Shown: one piece after another, positions 53,884 through 63,937 of the stretch
Position numbering within the stretch: position 1 is the first letter of the stretch
Layout of the letters: every line of letters begins with the position of its first letter
Assembly: GCF_900109785.1 (NCBI RefSeq)
Contig: NZ_FOBH01000010.1
Span: 30,265-94,264, forward strand
DNA length: 64,000 nucleotides
Origin: Nitrosovibrio tenuis
GTDB lineage: Bacteria > Pseudomonadota > Gammaproteobacteria > Burkholderiales > Nitrosomonadaceae
Reading direction: 5' to 3'
Notes under the pieces: generated by a model
What the model was told of the DNA's origin: nothing
What the model saw: the letters and a program-made list of their open reading frames with translations, nothing else
Database searches by the model: none
Position numbers and translations under genes: made by a program

Positions 53884-55410
53884 TCAACGTCTGCGGCCAC
53901 CACCGAAAATACCGCCCAAAACACCCCGGAAGATCTCGCGGCCAACTTGCGAGCCAATCGAGCGAGCCGCGCTTTTCGCGACCGAATCAAGGATGCCTGG
54001 CTGATGGCCGCCCCGCGGCCCGGTTCTTCCAAGTAGCATACCGCCAAGCATGCCTATCATATCGTCTGCGGATTCTGTCCGCGCTGGGCTTCCTGCCTTC
54101 GACACGGCCTCCCTGCCAGTGTCCTGCCTGATCGCGGTACGGCTTTTGATGATTTCATACGCGGATTCACGGTCAATCGTCTGCTCGTAATGACCGTAAA
54201 TAACCGACGATTTGATATTGGCCGCGCGTTCGGCATCGGAAACAGGACCTATTCTGGACGCCGGCGGAAAAATGAAGACGCGCTCAACCATTGCAGGACG
54301 GCCCTTCTCGTCCAACAGGGAGACGAGGGCTTCTCCAACGGACAGCTCAGTAATGGCTTCCGCTGTGTTCAAATCGGGGTTGGCGCGCATGGTTTGGGCT
54401 GCAGACTTGACTGCTTTCTGGTCACGCGGCGTAAAAGCGCGTAGCGCATGTTGCACACGATTGCCAAGCTGACCCAAAATAGTCTCAGGGACGTCCAGTG
54501 GGTTCTGTGTAACGAAATAGACCCCCACGCCTTTGGAACGTATCAATCGCACCACCTGCTCGATTTTCTCCAGCAACGGCTTCGGCGCCTCGTTAAATAG
54601 CAGATGAGCTTCGTCAAAGAAAAATACCAGCTTCGGTTTCTCCGGATCGCCGATTTCGGGCAGGTGCTCGAACAGCTCCGAAAGTATCCATAATAGAAAC
54701 GTGGAATACAGTTTTGGCGAGTTCATCAGCTTGTCGGCCGCCAGAATATTAATCATGCCACGGCCTCTGCTATCACTCTGAAGCATGTCATGGATATCGA
54801 GCATCGGCTCGCCGAAAAAGCTGATTCCCCCCTGTTGCTCGATCTCCAGCAAGGCACGCTGGATTGCACCGATCGAGGCGGCAGAAACATTGCCATACTG
54901 GACAGTGAAATTCCTTGCGTCATCGCCAACAAATTGCAACATTGCCCGTAGATCTTTCAGATCAAGGAGCAGCAAGCCGTTATCGTCGGCAATCTTGAAA
55001 ACCAGGGTCAGCACGCCTTGTTGCGTATCGTTCAGATTGAGCAATCGTCCCAACAGCAGAGGCCCCATGTCCGATATCGTGGCCCGCACCGGGTGGCCGG
55101 ATTTTCCATAAATATCCCAGAACGTAACCGGGCAGGCTTCCCATTTGGGCTCTTCGAGTTTGAACTGAGCGAGCCGTTCCCTTATTTTTGCAGAACTCGT
55201 GCCCGGGGCAGCCAAGCCCGAGAGGTCCCCTTTGATGTCCGCCATGAACACGGGCACACCAATCGACGAGAATCGCTCAGCCAATACCTGTAGCGTAACG
55301 GTTTTGCCGGTGCCGGTTGCGCCGGTAATGAGCCCATGCCGGTTGGCAAAGGCCGGCAGTAAACCGATTGAACGGTCGGAGCGCGCAATGAGCAAAGGTT
55401 CTGGCATCAT
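53884..55410 (-). CDS. HerA-like (DUF853) ATPase
   Basis: 508 residues. Walker [13 protein letters not shown] near residue 30, Walker [13 protein letters not shown], and the arginine-finger-like [14 protein letters not shown] are characteristic of DUF853/YjgR, a family of HerA/FtsK-type ATPases without a known partner. The C-terminal 60 residues are Gly/Arg-rich ([10 protein letters not shown]). The start was set at the first of two Met codons in MMPEPLL. The function is not known; a DNA- or envelope-related translocase role is inferred from the family. Confidence 0.93.
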   Translation of the reverse strand: MMPEPLLIARSDRSIGLLPAFANRHGLITGATGTGKTVTLQVLAERFSSIGVPVFMADIKGDLSGLAAPGTSSAKIRERLAQFKLEEPKWEACPVTFWDIYGKSGHPVRATISDMGPLLLGRLLNLNDTQQGVLTLVFKIADDNGLLLLDLKDLRAMLQFVGDDARNFTVQYGNVSAASIGAIQRALLEIEQQGGISFFGEPMLDIHDMLQSDSRGRGMINILAADKLMNSPKLYSTFLLWILSELFEHLPEIGDPEKPKLVFFFDEAHLLFNEAPKPLLEKIEQVVRLIRSKGVGVYFVTQNPLDVPETILGQLGNRVQHALRAFTPRDQKAVKSAAQTMRANPDLNTAEAITELSVGEALVSLLDEKGRPAMVERVFIFPPASRIGPVSDAERAANIKSSVIYGHYEQTIDRESAYEIIKSRTAIRQDTGREAVSKAGSPARTESADDMIGMLGGMLLGRTGPRGGHQPGILDSVAKSAARSIGSQVGREIFRGVLGGIFGGGRRR

Positions 55411-55472
55411 AATCTCAAGCCGCCTGGACGATCGCACGCATCAGCTTGAGAAAATCACGCGTTCTTTTTTTT

Positions 55473-56384
55473 TCATCCGGTCCAGCTCGCAATTTCCAGC
55501 AATAAAATCAGCATAAGCCACAACACCAGGGTCCGCCAGACCAGGCCAACCGCGCTTTGCAGAAAATCCATGTCGGCTTGTTCGCCCACACCTAATTCCG
55601 GACGATAGTACTCACCGCCGGGCTCCCGCAATGAATCGCCCAGGCAGACCCCCAGTGCACCGGCGCCACTGGCGAGAATGATCCCCTGGTTATGGTTCAT
55701 CCATGACGCGGCCTGCGCACGCCAGCAATAAACCGCATCCTCAAAATTGCCTGTAATGGCGAAACTCATGGCGGTCATCCGTGCTGGAAGCCAGTCTATG
55801 ATGTCAAACGCCTTGACGGCAAAGTCGCCGAAAGCATCGGGGCGCCCACGCCAGCGTTCATTCAATAACTCCGCCAAGCGATACAGTACCGGGCCGAGCG
55901 ACCCCGGCAGCAACGCGAAGGAGATAATAATCCCGAACACATAGCGATGCGAATGTATCAGTCCCATTTCGATTGCAATCCGCGCTATTTCCTGGCTGCC
56001 TAGTTCATCAGCCTGAACCCCGTGCAATGCCCTCAACCGCTTGCGCGCGAGAGGCAAGTCCCCATTCTTGAGAGCTTCTCCTATTTCAGTGAAGGAATGG
56101 CTAAATTGGCGAAAACCCATGGTGAGGTAAAGTATTATGACATTCCAGACCCATGCCAGCAGAGGACTGAGACTGTACAATAAATAGTATACCCAGCCCG
56201 TGACTATCAATACCGGGACGACCGCGGCAATCCAGGCGGCGATGCCATGACGGCGCTCACCCGTGTTGAAGTAGCGCTCGAGCGAATCGGCATAGGAAAG
56301 GAACAGCATTATGACCGGATTGCGGTCGCTACTGGGATGCCAGCGCTCAAGCAGAAGAGCAGAAATTAGCGAGAAAAAAGTCAT
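55473..56384 (-). CDS. CobD/CbiB-family membrane protein
   Basis: 303 residues with about five hydrophobic segments. The beginning MTFFSLISALLLERWHP and the middle LIHSHRYVFGIIISFALLPGSLGPVLYRLAE are typical of the CobD/CbiB-like family, whose founders amidate cobyric acid in cobalamin synthesis. No other cobalamin gene lies in this window, and the stand-alone members (as YbfM/AmpE-like proteins in betaproteobacteria) may have a different task. It lies 63 bases upstream of the HerA-like gene in the same direction. Confidence 0.85.
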   Translation of the reverse strand: MTFFSLISALLLERWHPSSDRNPVIMLFLSYADSLERYFNTGERRHGIAAWIAAVVPVLIVTGWVYYLLYSLSPLLAWVWNVIILYLTMGFRQFSHSFTEIGEALKNGDLPLARKRLRALHGVQADELGSQEIARIAIEMGLIHSHRYVFGIIISFALLPGSLGPVLYRLAELLNERWRGRPDAFGDFAVKAFDIIDWLPARMTAMSFAITGNFEDAVYCWRAQAASWMNHNQGIILASGAGALGVCLGDSLREPGGEYYRPELGVGEQADMDFLQSAVGLVWRTLVLWLMLILLLEIASWTG

Positions 56385-56594
56385 TGCCTAAAAGCCCAGG
56401 TGAGCCACGGTCCTATTTATCCCATGAGAAAATACCGTGAATTTGATCATTCCGGGAGAATACCCAGAATCCAGCCCAACCATTACGAATAGCATGCACA
56501 CGCCACGGCACATTCCACCCAATACCGGCTTCCGCAGGTATGACGTCTGTACTTTTTGCGTATGGGAGCATTTGCCCTCCCGTTTATTTGAACG

Positions 56595-57473
56595 TTATCG
56601 CAACACCGATTTGAGCAATTTACCCATCTCTGCCGGGTTTCGAGTTACTTTTATCCCGCACTCTTCCATCACCGCAAGCTTCTCCTGCGCCGTTCCTTTT
56701 CCACCTGAGATCACGGCGCCGGCATGCCCCATGCGCTTTCCCTGCGGAGCGGTCACCCCCGCGATAAAGCCCACCAGCGGCTTTTTTATGTTATCCCTGG
56801 CCCAACGTGCGCAATCTTCCTCATCGGAGCCGCCAATTTCACCCACCATCAAAACCGCATCGGTTTCATCGTCATCATTGAATAATTTCATCACATCGAG
56901 ATGTCTCAAACCATTTACCGGATCCCCGCCGATGCCGATACAGGTGGATTGCCCCAGTCCCTGCTCCATCAATTGCGCCACCGCTTCATACGTCAGCGTG
57001 CCCGAGCGCGATACGACGCCGATGCGCCCTTTCTTGTGGATGTAGCCGGGCATGATTCCAATCTTGATTTCGTCGGGCGTTATGATGCCAGGACAGTTGG
57101 GACCGATTAACCGGGTTTTGCGCCCACGCATCCTGTAGCTGGTGCGTATCATGTCTCGAACCGGAATGCCCTCGGTAATGCAGATCACCAGATCCAGTTC
57201 CGCATCCACAGCCTCGTCGATTGCTGCTGCGGCAAATGGCGGCGGCACGTAAATAATGGAAACGGTTGCGCCGGTCGCCTCCTTCGCCTCCTTGACCGTA
57301 GCAAAAACCGGAATACCTTCAAAATCTTCGCCCGCTCGCTTCGGATTCACTCCGGCGACAAAGCAATCCTTTCCATTGGCATAATCCCGACACATGCGCG
57401 TGTGAAACTGCCCGGTCTTTCCGGTGATGCCCTGAGTCATGATCCGGGTGTTCCGGTTAACCAGAATGGACAT
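56595..57473 (-). CDS. sucD: Succinyl-CoA ligase, alpha subunit
   Basis: Together with SucC makes succinate and ATP from succinyl-CoA in the citric acid cycle. 292 residues. CoA-binding GITGKTGQFHTRMCRDYANG at the N-terminus, GPNCPGIITPDEIKIGIMPG, and the phospho-His in GHAGAVISGGKGTAQEK. It begins 2 bases after the sucC stop. Downstream about 210 bases hold no gene before the CobD-like gene. Confidence 0.98.
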   Translation of the reverse strand: MSILVNRNTRIMTQGITGKTGQFHTRMCRDYANGKDCFVAGVNPKRAGEDFEGIPVFATVKEAKEATGATVSIIYVPPPFAAAAIDEAVDAELDLVICITEGIPVRDMIRTSYRMRGRKTRLIGPNCPGIITPDEIKIGIMPGYIHKKGRIGVVSRSGTLTYEAVAQLMEQGLGQSTCIGIGGDPVNGLRHLDVMKLFNDDDETDAVLMVGEIGGSDEEDCARWARDNIKKPLVGFIAGVTAPQGKRMGHAGAVISGGKGTAQEKLAVMEECGIKVTRNPAEMGKLLKSVLR

Positions 57474-57475
57474 GC

Positions 57476-58645
57476 CTATGCGCTGCCCCTGGCTGCGGTA
57501 ACGGCCTTCTCCGCGGCGTCAGCCATGTTTGCCGCCGGGATAATCGGCAACCCGGACTCGGCCAGGATGTTCTTGCCCAGATCCACATTCGTGCCCTCCA
57601 GGCGCACCACCAGCGGCACATTCAGCTTTACCTCCCGGGCCGCTGCCACTATGCCTTCCGCGATCACGTCGCATTTCATGATGCCGCCAAATATGTTGAC
57701 CAATATCGCTTGCAGTTGGGGATTGCGCAGCATCAGTTTGAAGGCTTCCGCCACTTTGTCGGCCGTGGCTCCGCCGCCGACATCGAGAAAATTGGCAGGA
57801 TTTCCTCCGTAGAGTTTTATGATGTCCATGGTCGCCATCGCGAGACCTGCACCATTCACAAGACAACCGATATTGCCGTCCAGCGAGATATAAGATAGGC
57901 CGTGTTCGGCCGCTTCAATCTCAGCCGGATCCTCTTCGTCCAGATCACGCAGGGCGGCAATGTCGGGATGACGGAATAGGGCGTTATCGTCAAAATTCAT
58001 TTTCGCATCAAGCGCGAGGACATGATTTTTCGCATCGAGTACGAGCGGATTGATTTCCACCAACGAGGCGTCGATGCTATCAAAAGCCCGGTACAAAGCC
58101 TGCAGGAGTTTGGCAGCATCTCCTACAACTGGTTCCATGATGCCTATCCTGCGGGCAATGTCATCTGCGTCTTGCCCGGTCAGCCCGGCGACCGGATCGA
58201 TAAATACTTTGTGTATCCTTTCCGGCGTCCTGGCGGCAACCTCCTCGATATCCATCCCGCCTTCCGAACTTGCCAACAGGCAGACACTTCGGCTGGTACG
58301 ATCAACGGTCACGCCAATATAAAACTCTTTCCTGATATCAGCGCCCTGCTCGATCAGCAATCGCCGCACAACTTGACCCCGCGGCCCGGTCTGATGCGTA
58401 ACAAGCGTCATACCCAGCATTTTCTCAGCCAATTGTTTCACTTCCTCAAGCGACTTCGCCACCTTTACACCGCCGCCCTTGCCGCGCCCCCCGGCATGAA
58501 TCTGCGCTTTAACCACCCAGACGTCGCCGCCGAGCTTTTTCGCGGCTTCCACGGCTTCGTTAACGCTGAAACAGGCTATTCCCCTGGGGGTGGCAACGCC
58601 AAATCCGCGCAAGATTTCTTTAGCCTGGTATTCGTGGATTTTCAT
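57476..58645 (-). CDS. sucC: Succinyl-CoA ligase, beta subunit
   Basis: 389 residues, ATP-grasp protein. It starts [22 protein letters not shown], which fixes the start at 58645. Motifs: [19 protein letters not shown], the NPLVL metal region, [19 protein letters not shown] and [17 protein letters not shown]. It pairs with sucD; no other TCA gene is attached here. Confidence 0.98.
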   Translation of the reverse strand: MKIHEYQAKEILRGFGVATPRGIACFSVNEAVEAAKKLGGDVWVVKAQIHAGGRGKGGGVKVAKSLEEVKQLAEKMLGMTLVTHQTGPRGQVVRRLLIEQGADIRKEFYIGVTVDRTSRSVCLLASSEGGMDIEEVAARTPERIHKVFIDPVAGLTGQDADDIARRIGIMEPVVGDAAKLLQALYRAFDSIDASLVEINPLVLDAKNHVLALDAKMNFDDNALFRHPDIAALRDLDEEDPAEIEAAEHGLSYISLDGNIGCLVNGAGLAMATMDIIKLYGGNPANFLDVGGGATADKVAEAFKLMLRNPQLQAILVNIFGGIMKCDVIAEGIVAAAREVKLNVPLVVRLEGTNVDLGKNILAESGLPIIPAANMADAAEKAVTAARGSA

Positions 58646-58790
58646 AATCGAGGCAGCAATGCTGACAATGAAGTATATCGTAAACACTTTGCCGGCATCA
58701 GGTGCAGAAAGGCAGGCGCACTTTTAACCCGCTGTTCAAAGATTCACCTGCACATCTGAATAGCGGCTTCGTGTCTAGGCTTGGTTCGGC

Positions 58791-59528
58791 TCACTCCGTT
58801 ATCTCTACCTCGCAAAGAACCACGGTGACGTTATCTTTTCCACCAGCAGCCAAAGCTGCTCCGATCAGGCTTGCAGCCTTGTCATCCAGCGAAGTTGGAG
58901 AAATGAGTATGTCGCGAATTTCGCAATCGTCCACCATGTCCGTTAGCCCATCCGAACAAAGAAGGAAGACATCGTGGTTAAGTACTTTACCCTTCAAAAT
59001 ATCAGGGTATGCCAACGGATCATTACCCACTACCCGGAGTATGAGGTTTTTTCTCGGGTGGTGTCTGGCATCCTCCGGTGTCAACATCCCCTCATCCACG
59101 AGCTGCTGAACCCATGAGTGATCCTTTGTTAGTTGGCGCAAACGTCCATTCCTCAGCAGGTAAACTCTGCTGTCTCCAATATGACCGATAGCATAATTAC
59201 TGTCGGAAAACGACAGAAGGTCTCCGGTGCAACCCATCCCCTCATCCTGGGGATGCTTTGCGGTATGCTCAATTATTCGCTTAATAGAGCACTGGAATAC
59301 TTTTTCGATCAGCGCACACCTTGCTTCTTCGGAAACTGGAGCTTTATCGCCAAAAATAGCCTGGGCCGTTGCTATAAAATATCCGCTCGCGAGTTCCCCG
59401 GCCGCCGCGCCGCCCATCCCATCGGAAACGGCAAAAACGCCGGCTTCAGGCATGGCCAGATAAGTATCTTCATTGTTGGTGCGCACAAGACCTACGTGAG
59501 TCGTCCCGATCGAGCGTATTCTAACCAC
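58791..59528 (-). CDS. PP2C-family serine/threonine phosphatase
   Basis: 245 residues from GTG 59528 (an alternative TTG start at 59561 would add 11 hydrophobic residues). All PP2C metal motifs are present: RTNNEDTYL, FAVSDGMGGAAAGE, GHIGDSRVYLLR, the LTKDHSWVQQLVDEG stretch and LLCSDGLTDMVDD, ending with GKDNVTVVLCEV. It dephosphorylates Ser/Thr proteins; a partner kinase is not in the window. It is a single gene with a 400-bp upstream region. Confidence 0.93.
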   Translation of the reverse strand: MVRIRSIGTTHVGLVRTNNEDTYLAMPEAGVFAVSDGMGGAAAGELASGYFIATAQAIFGDKAPVSEEARCALIEKVFQCSIKRIIEHTAKHPQDEGMGCTGDLLSFSDSNYAIGHIGDSRVYLLRNGRLRQLTKDHSWVQQLVDEGMLTPEDARHHPRKNLILRVVGNDPLAYPDILKGKVLNHDVFLLCSDGLTDMVDDCEIRDILISPTSLDDKAASLIGAALAAGGKDNVTVVLCEVEITE

Positions 59529-59929
59529 GAGCCCCAGGCCGCCAATAAGCAAAAGTCGCAATCAAAACCTTCCTCATGCGATCTAAATTGAAAAAATTCA
59601 AACTCTCACTCTCGCTTTGCTGCCTGGACAATTCAGAACTTGGGGTCAATATAATTGGCCTTATCATTCGGACGGTACTCAAACGTTCGGACGACACCGA
59701 AAACGGGTTCAATTTCTAACCCCATCCTGAGTGCATAGTAGAATTCGGTTGGCCATCGCAGACTTCCTGGTCGTCTACATTTAACCCGATCTAACGGAAA
59801 TCATTCGCAGGAATTGACTTACTTTCTTCTAAAGAATTCTAAAGAATCTACGACTCCCATTGACTGGTGCCAACGCCAACCATGGCACTCTACCGCTCAT
59901 TCCGTGTTTCGGTATAGGAGCCCAAGTGT
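59529..59929. other. Intergenic region between the PP2C and histidine-phosphatase genes
   Basis: About 400 bases. A plus-strand reading frame 59576-59719 (MRSKLKKFKLSLSLCCLDNS and onward, 47 aa) has no ribosome site or family and is not called. A perfect 10-bp tandem duplication (TTCTAAAGAA) lies at 59827-59846. The TTGACT at 59815 could be a -35 element for the gene at 59930, without a clear -10. Confidence 0.45.
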
Positions 59930-60563
59930 ATGGCTACACTGATATTGATGCGTCATGGCCACGTTGAAGGGATTTATCCTGAGCGCTTTCGCGGACGCGC
60001 CGAGCTTCCGCTCAGCGCACTCGGCGTGCGTCAGGCGCAGGCGCTTGCTGACCGGCTGTCCGTCCGTTATGCACCGGTTGCGCTATACACCAGCCCCATG
60101 GGGCGATGTAGCAACCGCTATCCCCATCTCCCGCGGCATGAATATTCCATCTCAGCCGCTAATGGACCTGCAAGATCTCGACTATGACGAGTGGCAGGGC
60201 TTCACCTACGAGGTAGCAAAACAACGGTGGCCGGTCCTCTATGAGACTTGGAAGGAGAGGCCTCATCTGATGCGTTTCCCTGGAGGGGAGTCATTGCAGG
60301 ACCTCGTCGCACGCACCGCTGACGTAGTGCGAGAAGTGTTGGCGCGACATCCCGATGACTCCGATCAACTGCTACTGGTGGCGCACGATAGCGTAAACCG
60401 TGCAATGTTGCTTCAGCTGTTGGATCAGCCGCTTTCCGCCTATTGGCGACTTGCACAGAGCCCTTGCGGAATCAATGAAATCGTTATCGACAAGCAAAAA
60501 AGAATAAGCATTCGCTGCATAAATGACACAGCTCATCTCGAGGGCCTAGCCGCACAGCAATAA
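59930..60563 (+). pseudogene. Histidine phosphatase (phosphoglycerate mutase/CobC-like), single frameshift
   Basis: ATG 59930 opens LILMRHGHVEG with the catalytic RHG motif and runs in frame to about 60105 (ALYTSPMGR). The rest continues in the next frame: VATAIPISRGMNIPSQPL, DLDYDEWQGFTYEVAKQRW, PGGESLQDLVAR, and the second catalytic His in LLVAHDSVNRAML. Together about 210 residues, the normal size. A single-base indel at the GGGG run near 60100-60110 separates them. Either the gene is newly broken or the sequence has one error. Active homologues remove phosphate from sugars or alpha-ribazole phosphate. Confidence 0.85.
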
Positions 60564-60568
60564 AGGAT

Positions 60569-60599
60569 CAGGCACGATTATTTAAGATAATCGTGCCTG
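60569..60599. terminator. Perfect bidirectional hairpin between convergent genes
   Basis: CAGGCACGATTAT (60569-60581) and ATAATCGTGCCTG (60587-60599) are exact inverted repeats with a 5-base loop. It starts 6 bases after the histidine-phosphatase stop and precedes the 3' end of the gene at 60627. A-T pairs at the apex and no flanking T-run. Confidence 0.75.
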
Positions 60600-60626
60600 G
60601 CCCTGTTATCACCCTATATCACCCTA

Positions 60627-60902
60627 TTACTGCTTATACGGTTTCTTGTTCATTACTTCCTGATCTCTGTATTCGTCTTTCACTCCCTTCGGCAAATCCT
60701 TGGGCACTTTCATGGCCTCAGAGGTTGAGCTTGGCCCCTTCGTGGAACTGTCCCGGTCTCCCTTGGTCGTGGTTTGAGAAGAAGAGCCGGAGCTGCCCAT
60801 TGTTTCCTTGTTCTTGTCCGAACTATCGGATGCAGCGGCAGCGCCGAAGCTGCAAACAGCCGTGAAGGCGGCCAGAATAACAGTCGATATGAATTTATTC
60901 AT
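60627..60902 (-). CDS. Small secreted Ser/Thr/Lys-rich protein, unknown function
   Basis: 91 residues. Signal peptide to about AAAAS (residue 24). The mature part is disordered-looking: SSDKNKETMGSSGSSSQTTT, then KDLPKGVKDEYRDQEV and a Lys-rich tail. No domain was recognised. A perfect 10-bp tandem duplication (TATCACCCTA, 60607-60626) touches its 3' end. Confidence 0.6.
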   Translation of the reverse strand: MNKFISTVILAAFTAVCSFGAAAASDSSDKNKETMGSSGSSSQTTTKGDRDSSTKGPSSTSEAMKVPKDLPKGVKDEYRDQEVMNKKPYKQ

Positions 60903-60986
60903 TTCAAGCTCCTATGGATGTTGCGGTGGGTAGATAAAATATGTATTTCAGTGACTCAAACAATACCTATACCCTTCGAGATGGTC

Positions 60987-61002
60987 GGTGCGCTAACGCA
61001 CC
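60987..61002. repeat. REP-like hairpin GGTGCG-CTAA-CGCACC
   Basis: 6-bp stem with 4-base loop followed by GTAGGTTGG, the tail often seen with intergenic palindromic repeats in proteobacteria. Only one copy is in the window. It precedes the integrase remnant. Confidence 0.4.
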
Positions 61003-61068
61003 GTAGGTTGGATTCCTGCCGGAAAATCAAATTGAGCCGTTAGAGCTGTGATGGGATCAATCAAATAA

Positions 61069-61341
61069 ACCTTTAGCGCTAAGGAAGCCAAAGACAAAGC
61101 TTGCGCTGTTGCCCGCGTAGAGGTGACCTTGCATGGCCTTCGCCGTAGCTTTGGCAGTCTGTGCGAATGGATAGAGATGCCCGCCGGAATCGCTACCCAG
61201 ATATAGGGACCGGCACCGCAAAGAGCGCGTGAGCAAAACTATATCCGCCGCTCGCTCGATCTGTTGCGCAAAGGGGGATATTAAGATCGAAGCCTCGAAA
61301 TTGGAAAAGCCGGAATTGAGTTTATGCCAGTACAAACGGGT
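61069..61341 (+). pseudogene. Tyrosine (phage-type) integrase, C-terminal remnant with in-frame stops
   Basis: Plus-strand frame starting after a TAA at 61066: AKEAKDKACAVARVEVTLHGLRRSFGSL and onward, containing the HxxR box (HGLR), then EWIEMPAGIATQI, a TAG where homologues have Met-Gly-His, QNYIRRSLDLLRK with the nucleophilic Tyr, a TAA, and GIEFMPVQTG. It covers roughly the last 90 residues of a P4/phage-type integrase. The minus-strand frame over the same bases has no features and is considered spurious. It marks an old integration boundary for the decayed region to the right. Confidence 0.82.
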
Positions 61342-61347
61342 TTAAAG

Positions 61348-61608
61348 TCATTTTCTTTTGACCAGCTCGAATCCCTTGTTTTTCATGCAAGCCAATACAT
61401 ATTCGTCAACATAACTCAACCAGACGGCAGTCCCCGTGTCCGCGTAATTATCCTTATCGGCCTTATTCCTTGCCACAACTCGACATTCCTTTAGTTCCGC
61501 CATGTAATCTACTCTTTCTCCTCCACGGGTATATTTTCCGTAGTAAGAAGAAGGCGTCGTCGAACATCCGGCCAATCCAACCAGAAACAGCGCCACAATC
61601 ATTCTCAA
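61348..61608 (-). CDS. Small lipoprotein, unknown function
   Basis: 86 residues. Signal peptide with lipobox LAGCS (Cys near residue 15). The mature part contains SYYGKYTRGGERVDY, ELKECRVVARNKADKDNYADTG, and a second and third Cys (DEYVLACMKNKGFELVKRK). The LACMKNKGFELV end is a pattern found in small lipoproteins of phage or integrated elements (cf. lysis-related), but I cannot name the family. It overlaps no other gene. Confidence 0.65.
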   Translation of the reverse strand: MRMIVALFLVGLAGCSTTPSSYYGKYTRGGERVDYMAELKECRVVARNKADKDNYADTGTAVWLSYVDEYVLACMKNKGFELVKRK

Positions 61609-62395
61609 TTTTTGCCCCTCCCTACTGAATAGCAGACTTCATTGTATGCTAATGACGGATTAATAACCCGGAGCCAAGCTTACACAGTTAGCCCCCAGCG
61701 TAGCTTTAGCGGATGAAAAGCCGGCGCCTTCACCGGCCTGAGGGGAGTCCTTAAAGGCGTATTTGGTGAAGAGCGCGCGAATTATGCCTATGTATAACCA
61801 TCAAGCCGCTGCGATAATTAGCAAGAAATTGACTTCTCTTTTGAAGTAACGCCGCCAATGTTATGCATGGGGACGAATTTTTAACGGGTTTGTTGTTGTG
61901 ATTCGGATTGCCTCGAAAGACAAAGCTTTGAATTACTCCAAGGGTTAAATCACTGACCCTAGCGGACATTATTTTGAAGTGCCACCTGATTTATTGTTTG
62001 AGTTTGAGTTTGAGATGGGGCGAGATACAGGGCAATAGCAACATGGATATATAATCCCGAGAGAATCTAAATAATTAAATGCCGGGTTAAGGTCTTAGAT
62101 TCAAAACCAACATCTATGGGGCACTCATTCTGGAGTATCGTAAATGAGGTAATTCGGCGATTCTCCGGCCCCCTCACTCCTTCCCTCCCCATAGCTTAGT
62201 AAAGTCCGGGGTGTAGTTTTACGTTATATTTGTTGCTCTATCAAGAACGCTTGTCTTCGCACCTGCTCAGTCAGCCGCAATATCTCTTCAGCTTTAACCT
62301 TAAGCTCCAAGCACTTCCCGCAGCGGGCAACTCGCGCCCTATGCTTCGATGGCGGCGAGGTTGGCGTTAAGATTGTTGAGGTTATTCACGTCTTT
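61609..62395. other. Gene-poor stretch with decayed fragments
   Basis: About 790 bases. No intact gene is seen. A minus-strand open frame with no start codon (62224-62376) ends in a coiled-coil-like segment (KVKAEEILRLTEQVRRQAFL) and may be a protein remnant. A GCCGG/CCGGC hairpin is near 61720. Confidence 0.45.
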
Positions 62396-62880
62396 TTATT
62401 GTTTTGTTACCTGTTTGACATGTACAGCCGATCTAATGTTCTCGAGTACGGAAGCGTCAGGCATAATGGCACGCACAGGACGCACTACTTCCTCAAACCG
62501 TTCGGCATAGGGCTTGTTCGCCCATTTGGAGCTGGTTCTCAAAATTTCGTCCTGCCTCAATGCTTCATTCCATGCCGCAGTATCATTTGCCTCCCAGTGT
62601 ACAAGATAGGGATTGCTGATTTTGGCTTTATAAACTTCCTCGGCGGTAGCTGCATCAGCTTCAGCTTTTTTCACGGCTGATACTTTTTTGCCAGGTTTTT
62701 CGCAAACAGCATGAAATACGCCTTCTCCTACAGAACCTGGCATGATTGCAAACTTGCCTTCGTTTTCACCTTTCAGGGTGGTGCGATCAGCAACCTTTCC
62801 TAGGCCATCTCAATTGGCGATTACGATCTCCACGTTATTTGGAAAGAGCTCGTTGCCCCTTCCTCGCCTTGATCAATTCC
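62396..62880 (-). pseudogene. Phage-like structural/scaffold-type protein, degenerate
   Basis: The intact frame from ATG 62743 gives 115 residues (MPGSVGEGVFHAVCEKPGKK, YLVHWEANDTAAWNEALRQD, NKPYAERFEEVVRPVRAIMP). Upstream in the same frame DGLGKVADRTTLKGENEGKF continues the similarity to before the ATG but is cut from GNELFPNNVEIVIAN by a TGA near 62815, and another frame change follows. The ERFEEVV pattern resembles phage head-assembly or scaffold proteins, which is only a weak hint. Probably dead. Confidence 0.45.
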
Positions 62881-62890
62881 TCCTTCAGAC

Positions 62891-63650
62891 CTAGCCTAGG
62901 TTCTTCGGTACCACTTCCTGCCGATGGGATGAGGAAAATCCTGCCATAAGCGACTCTCCGCTTGAATCGCCAACTGCCTGGACGTCGTATTTATCTCCTC
63001 TTGCTGGATTACAAATGACACTGAAGTTTGTGCCTATTCGACCCATAGCATCTGCTTGAGCCACTACCTGTACAGTCCACGGATTAGGATTACTACCGCC
63101 AAGCCGAAACCTTACCCTAACTATCTCACCTAGTTTGAACCCTGAGCCCCCGATTACCAGACTGCGAGTATTCTGACTGGCTGTAGGACGGCCTTCTACG
63201 GAGATAATCGGTCTGGTTTGGGGGGGCAGGAGTCCCGACACCGGATGAAGTTGAGCCCCAAAGCGTTGCTCAAGCTGTTCAATTCGTTGTAGCAATATCG
63301 ATATACTTACACCCTGAACAGTCAAGCTCCCAGTTATCTCCACGTTTCCTTCAAATAGCCCTGCAAGGCGGCCTCCTTTACCATTAACGCCTATACCTTA
63401 AGGGCTATCACCGACAATCCCAATCCATTTTTTACTTTTGCCGACTACCCCGGGGTAAGCGTCTGCTTCACTTTCTCCCCAAACACCGATGAATTCTTTG
63501 CTGTGGCCTCCCACACCTACATGGTTACTACTAGATCCATATACACCACCCCCGCTATCGCTAGTCCCTTCTACGTCGCGCCCACCCCCAGAGTGCTGAC
63601 CGCTAATTGCAGGAATACCTTTATTTGTTGATTTCTCCGAAAATCGCCAT
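62891..63650 (-). pseudogene. Gly-rich repeat protein (phage-tail/adhesin-like), broken by frameshift and stop
   Basis: ATG 63650 has AAGGAG upstream and begins MAIFGEINK. A one-base slip then leads to GIPAISGQHSGGGRDVEGTS, and the pattern continues with units VYGSSSNHVGVGGHS, FIGVWGESEADAYPGVVGKS and IGIVGDSP (period about 12-15, G-x-G-x-S). A TAA near 63398 interrupts, after which GIGVNGKGGRLAGLFEGNVE joins in frame to the open region 63343-62891 with a coiled coil (LLQRIEQLEQRFG) and a beta-rich end (SLVIGGSGFKLGEIVRVRF). One frameshift and one nonsense codon are needed. A tail-fibre or surface-protein origin is inferred from the repeat. Confidence 0.7.
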
Positions 63651-63840
63651 AAATTTTTCTCCTTAATTATAAAAAACGATGGGCATTGAATGTTTGTACA
63701 GACAAATATTGCCGCGCCCTTCGTCCGTGGACTTAGCTATACTTCACGATTTCTCTTAAATTCAGTTCGCTTGATCGAAACATTAACTTAGCTGGTGCAC
63801 GGATTTTACAAAATGATCTTCTTCATTCTTTTTAGCACAA

Positions 63841-63868
63841 ATGTAATCTTTGTCTAAAAAGATTACAT
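63841..63868. repeat. Perfect 11-bp inverted repeat
   Basis: ATGTAATCTTT (63841-63851), GTCTAA loop, AAAGATTACAT (63858-63868). It lies between the repeat-protein pseudogene and the transposase end. It may be a hairpin or an operator; no gene depends on it visibly. Confidence 0.5.
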
Positions 63869-63937
63869 CGTGTGACTCTACCCCGATAAACAGCATCCCT
63901 AGCACTGACGTCCCCCCAATTCTGCTGGGATTCAAAA

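Noticed and set aside
61057..61335. Minus-strand open frame of 92 codons
   Set aside because: The plus strand of the same bases encodes a recognisable integrase C-terminus, so the minus frame is a by-product.
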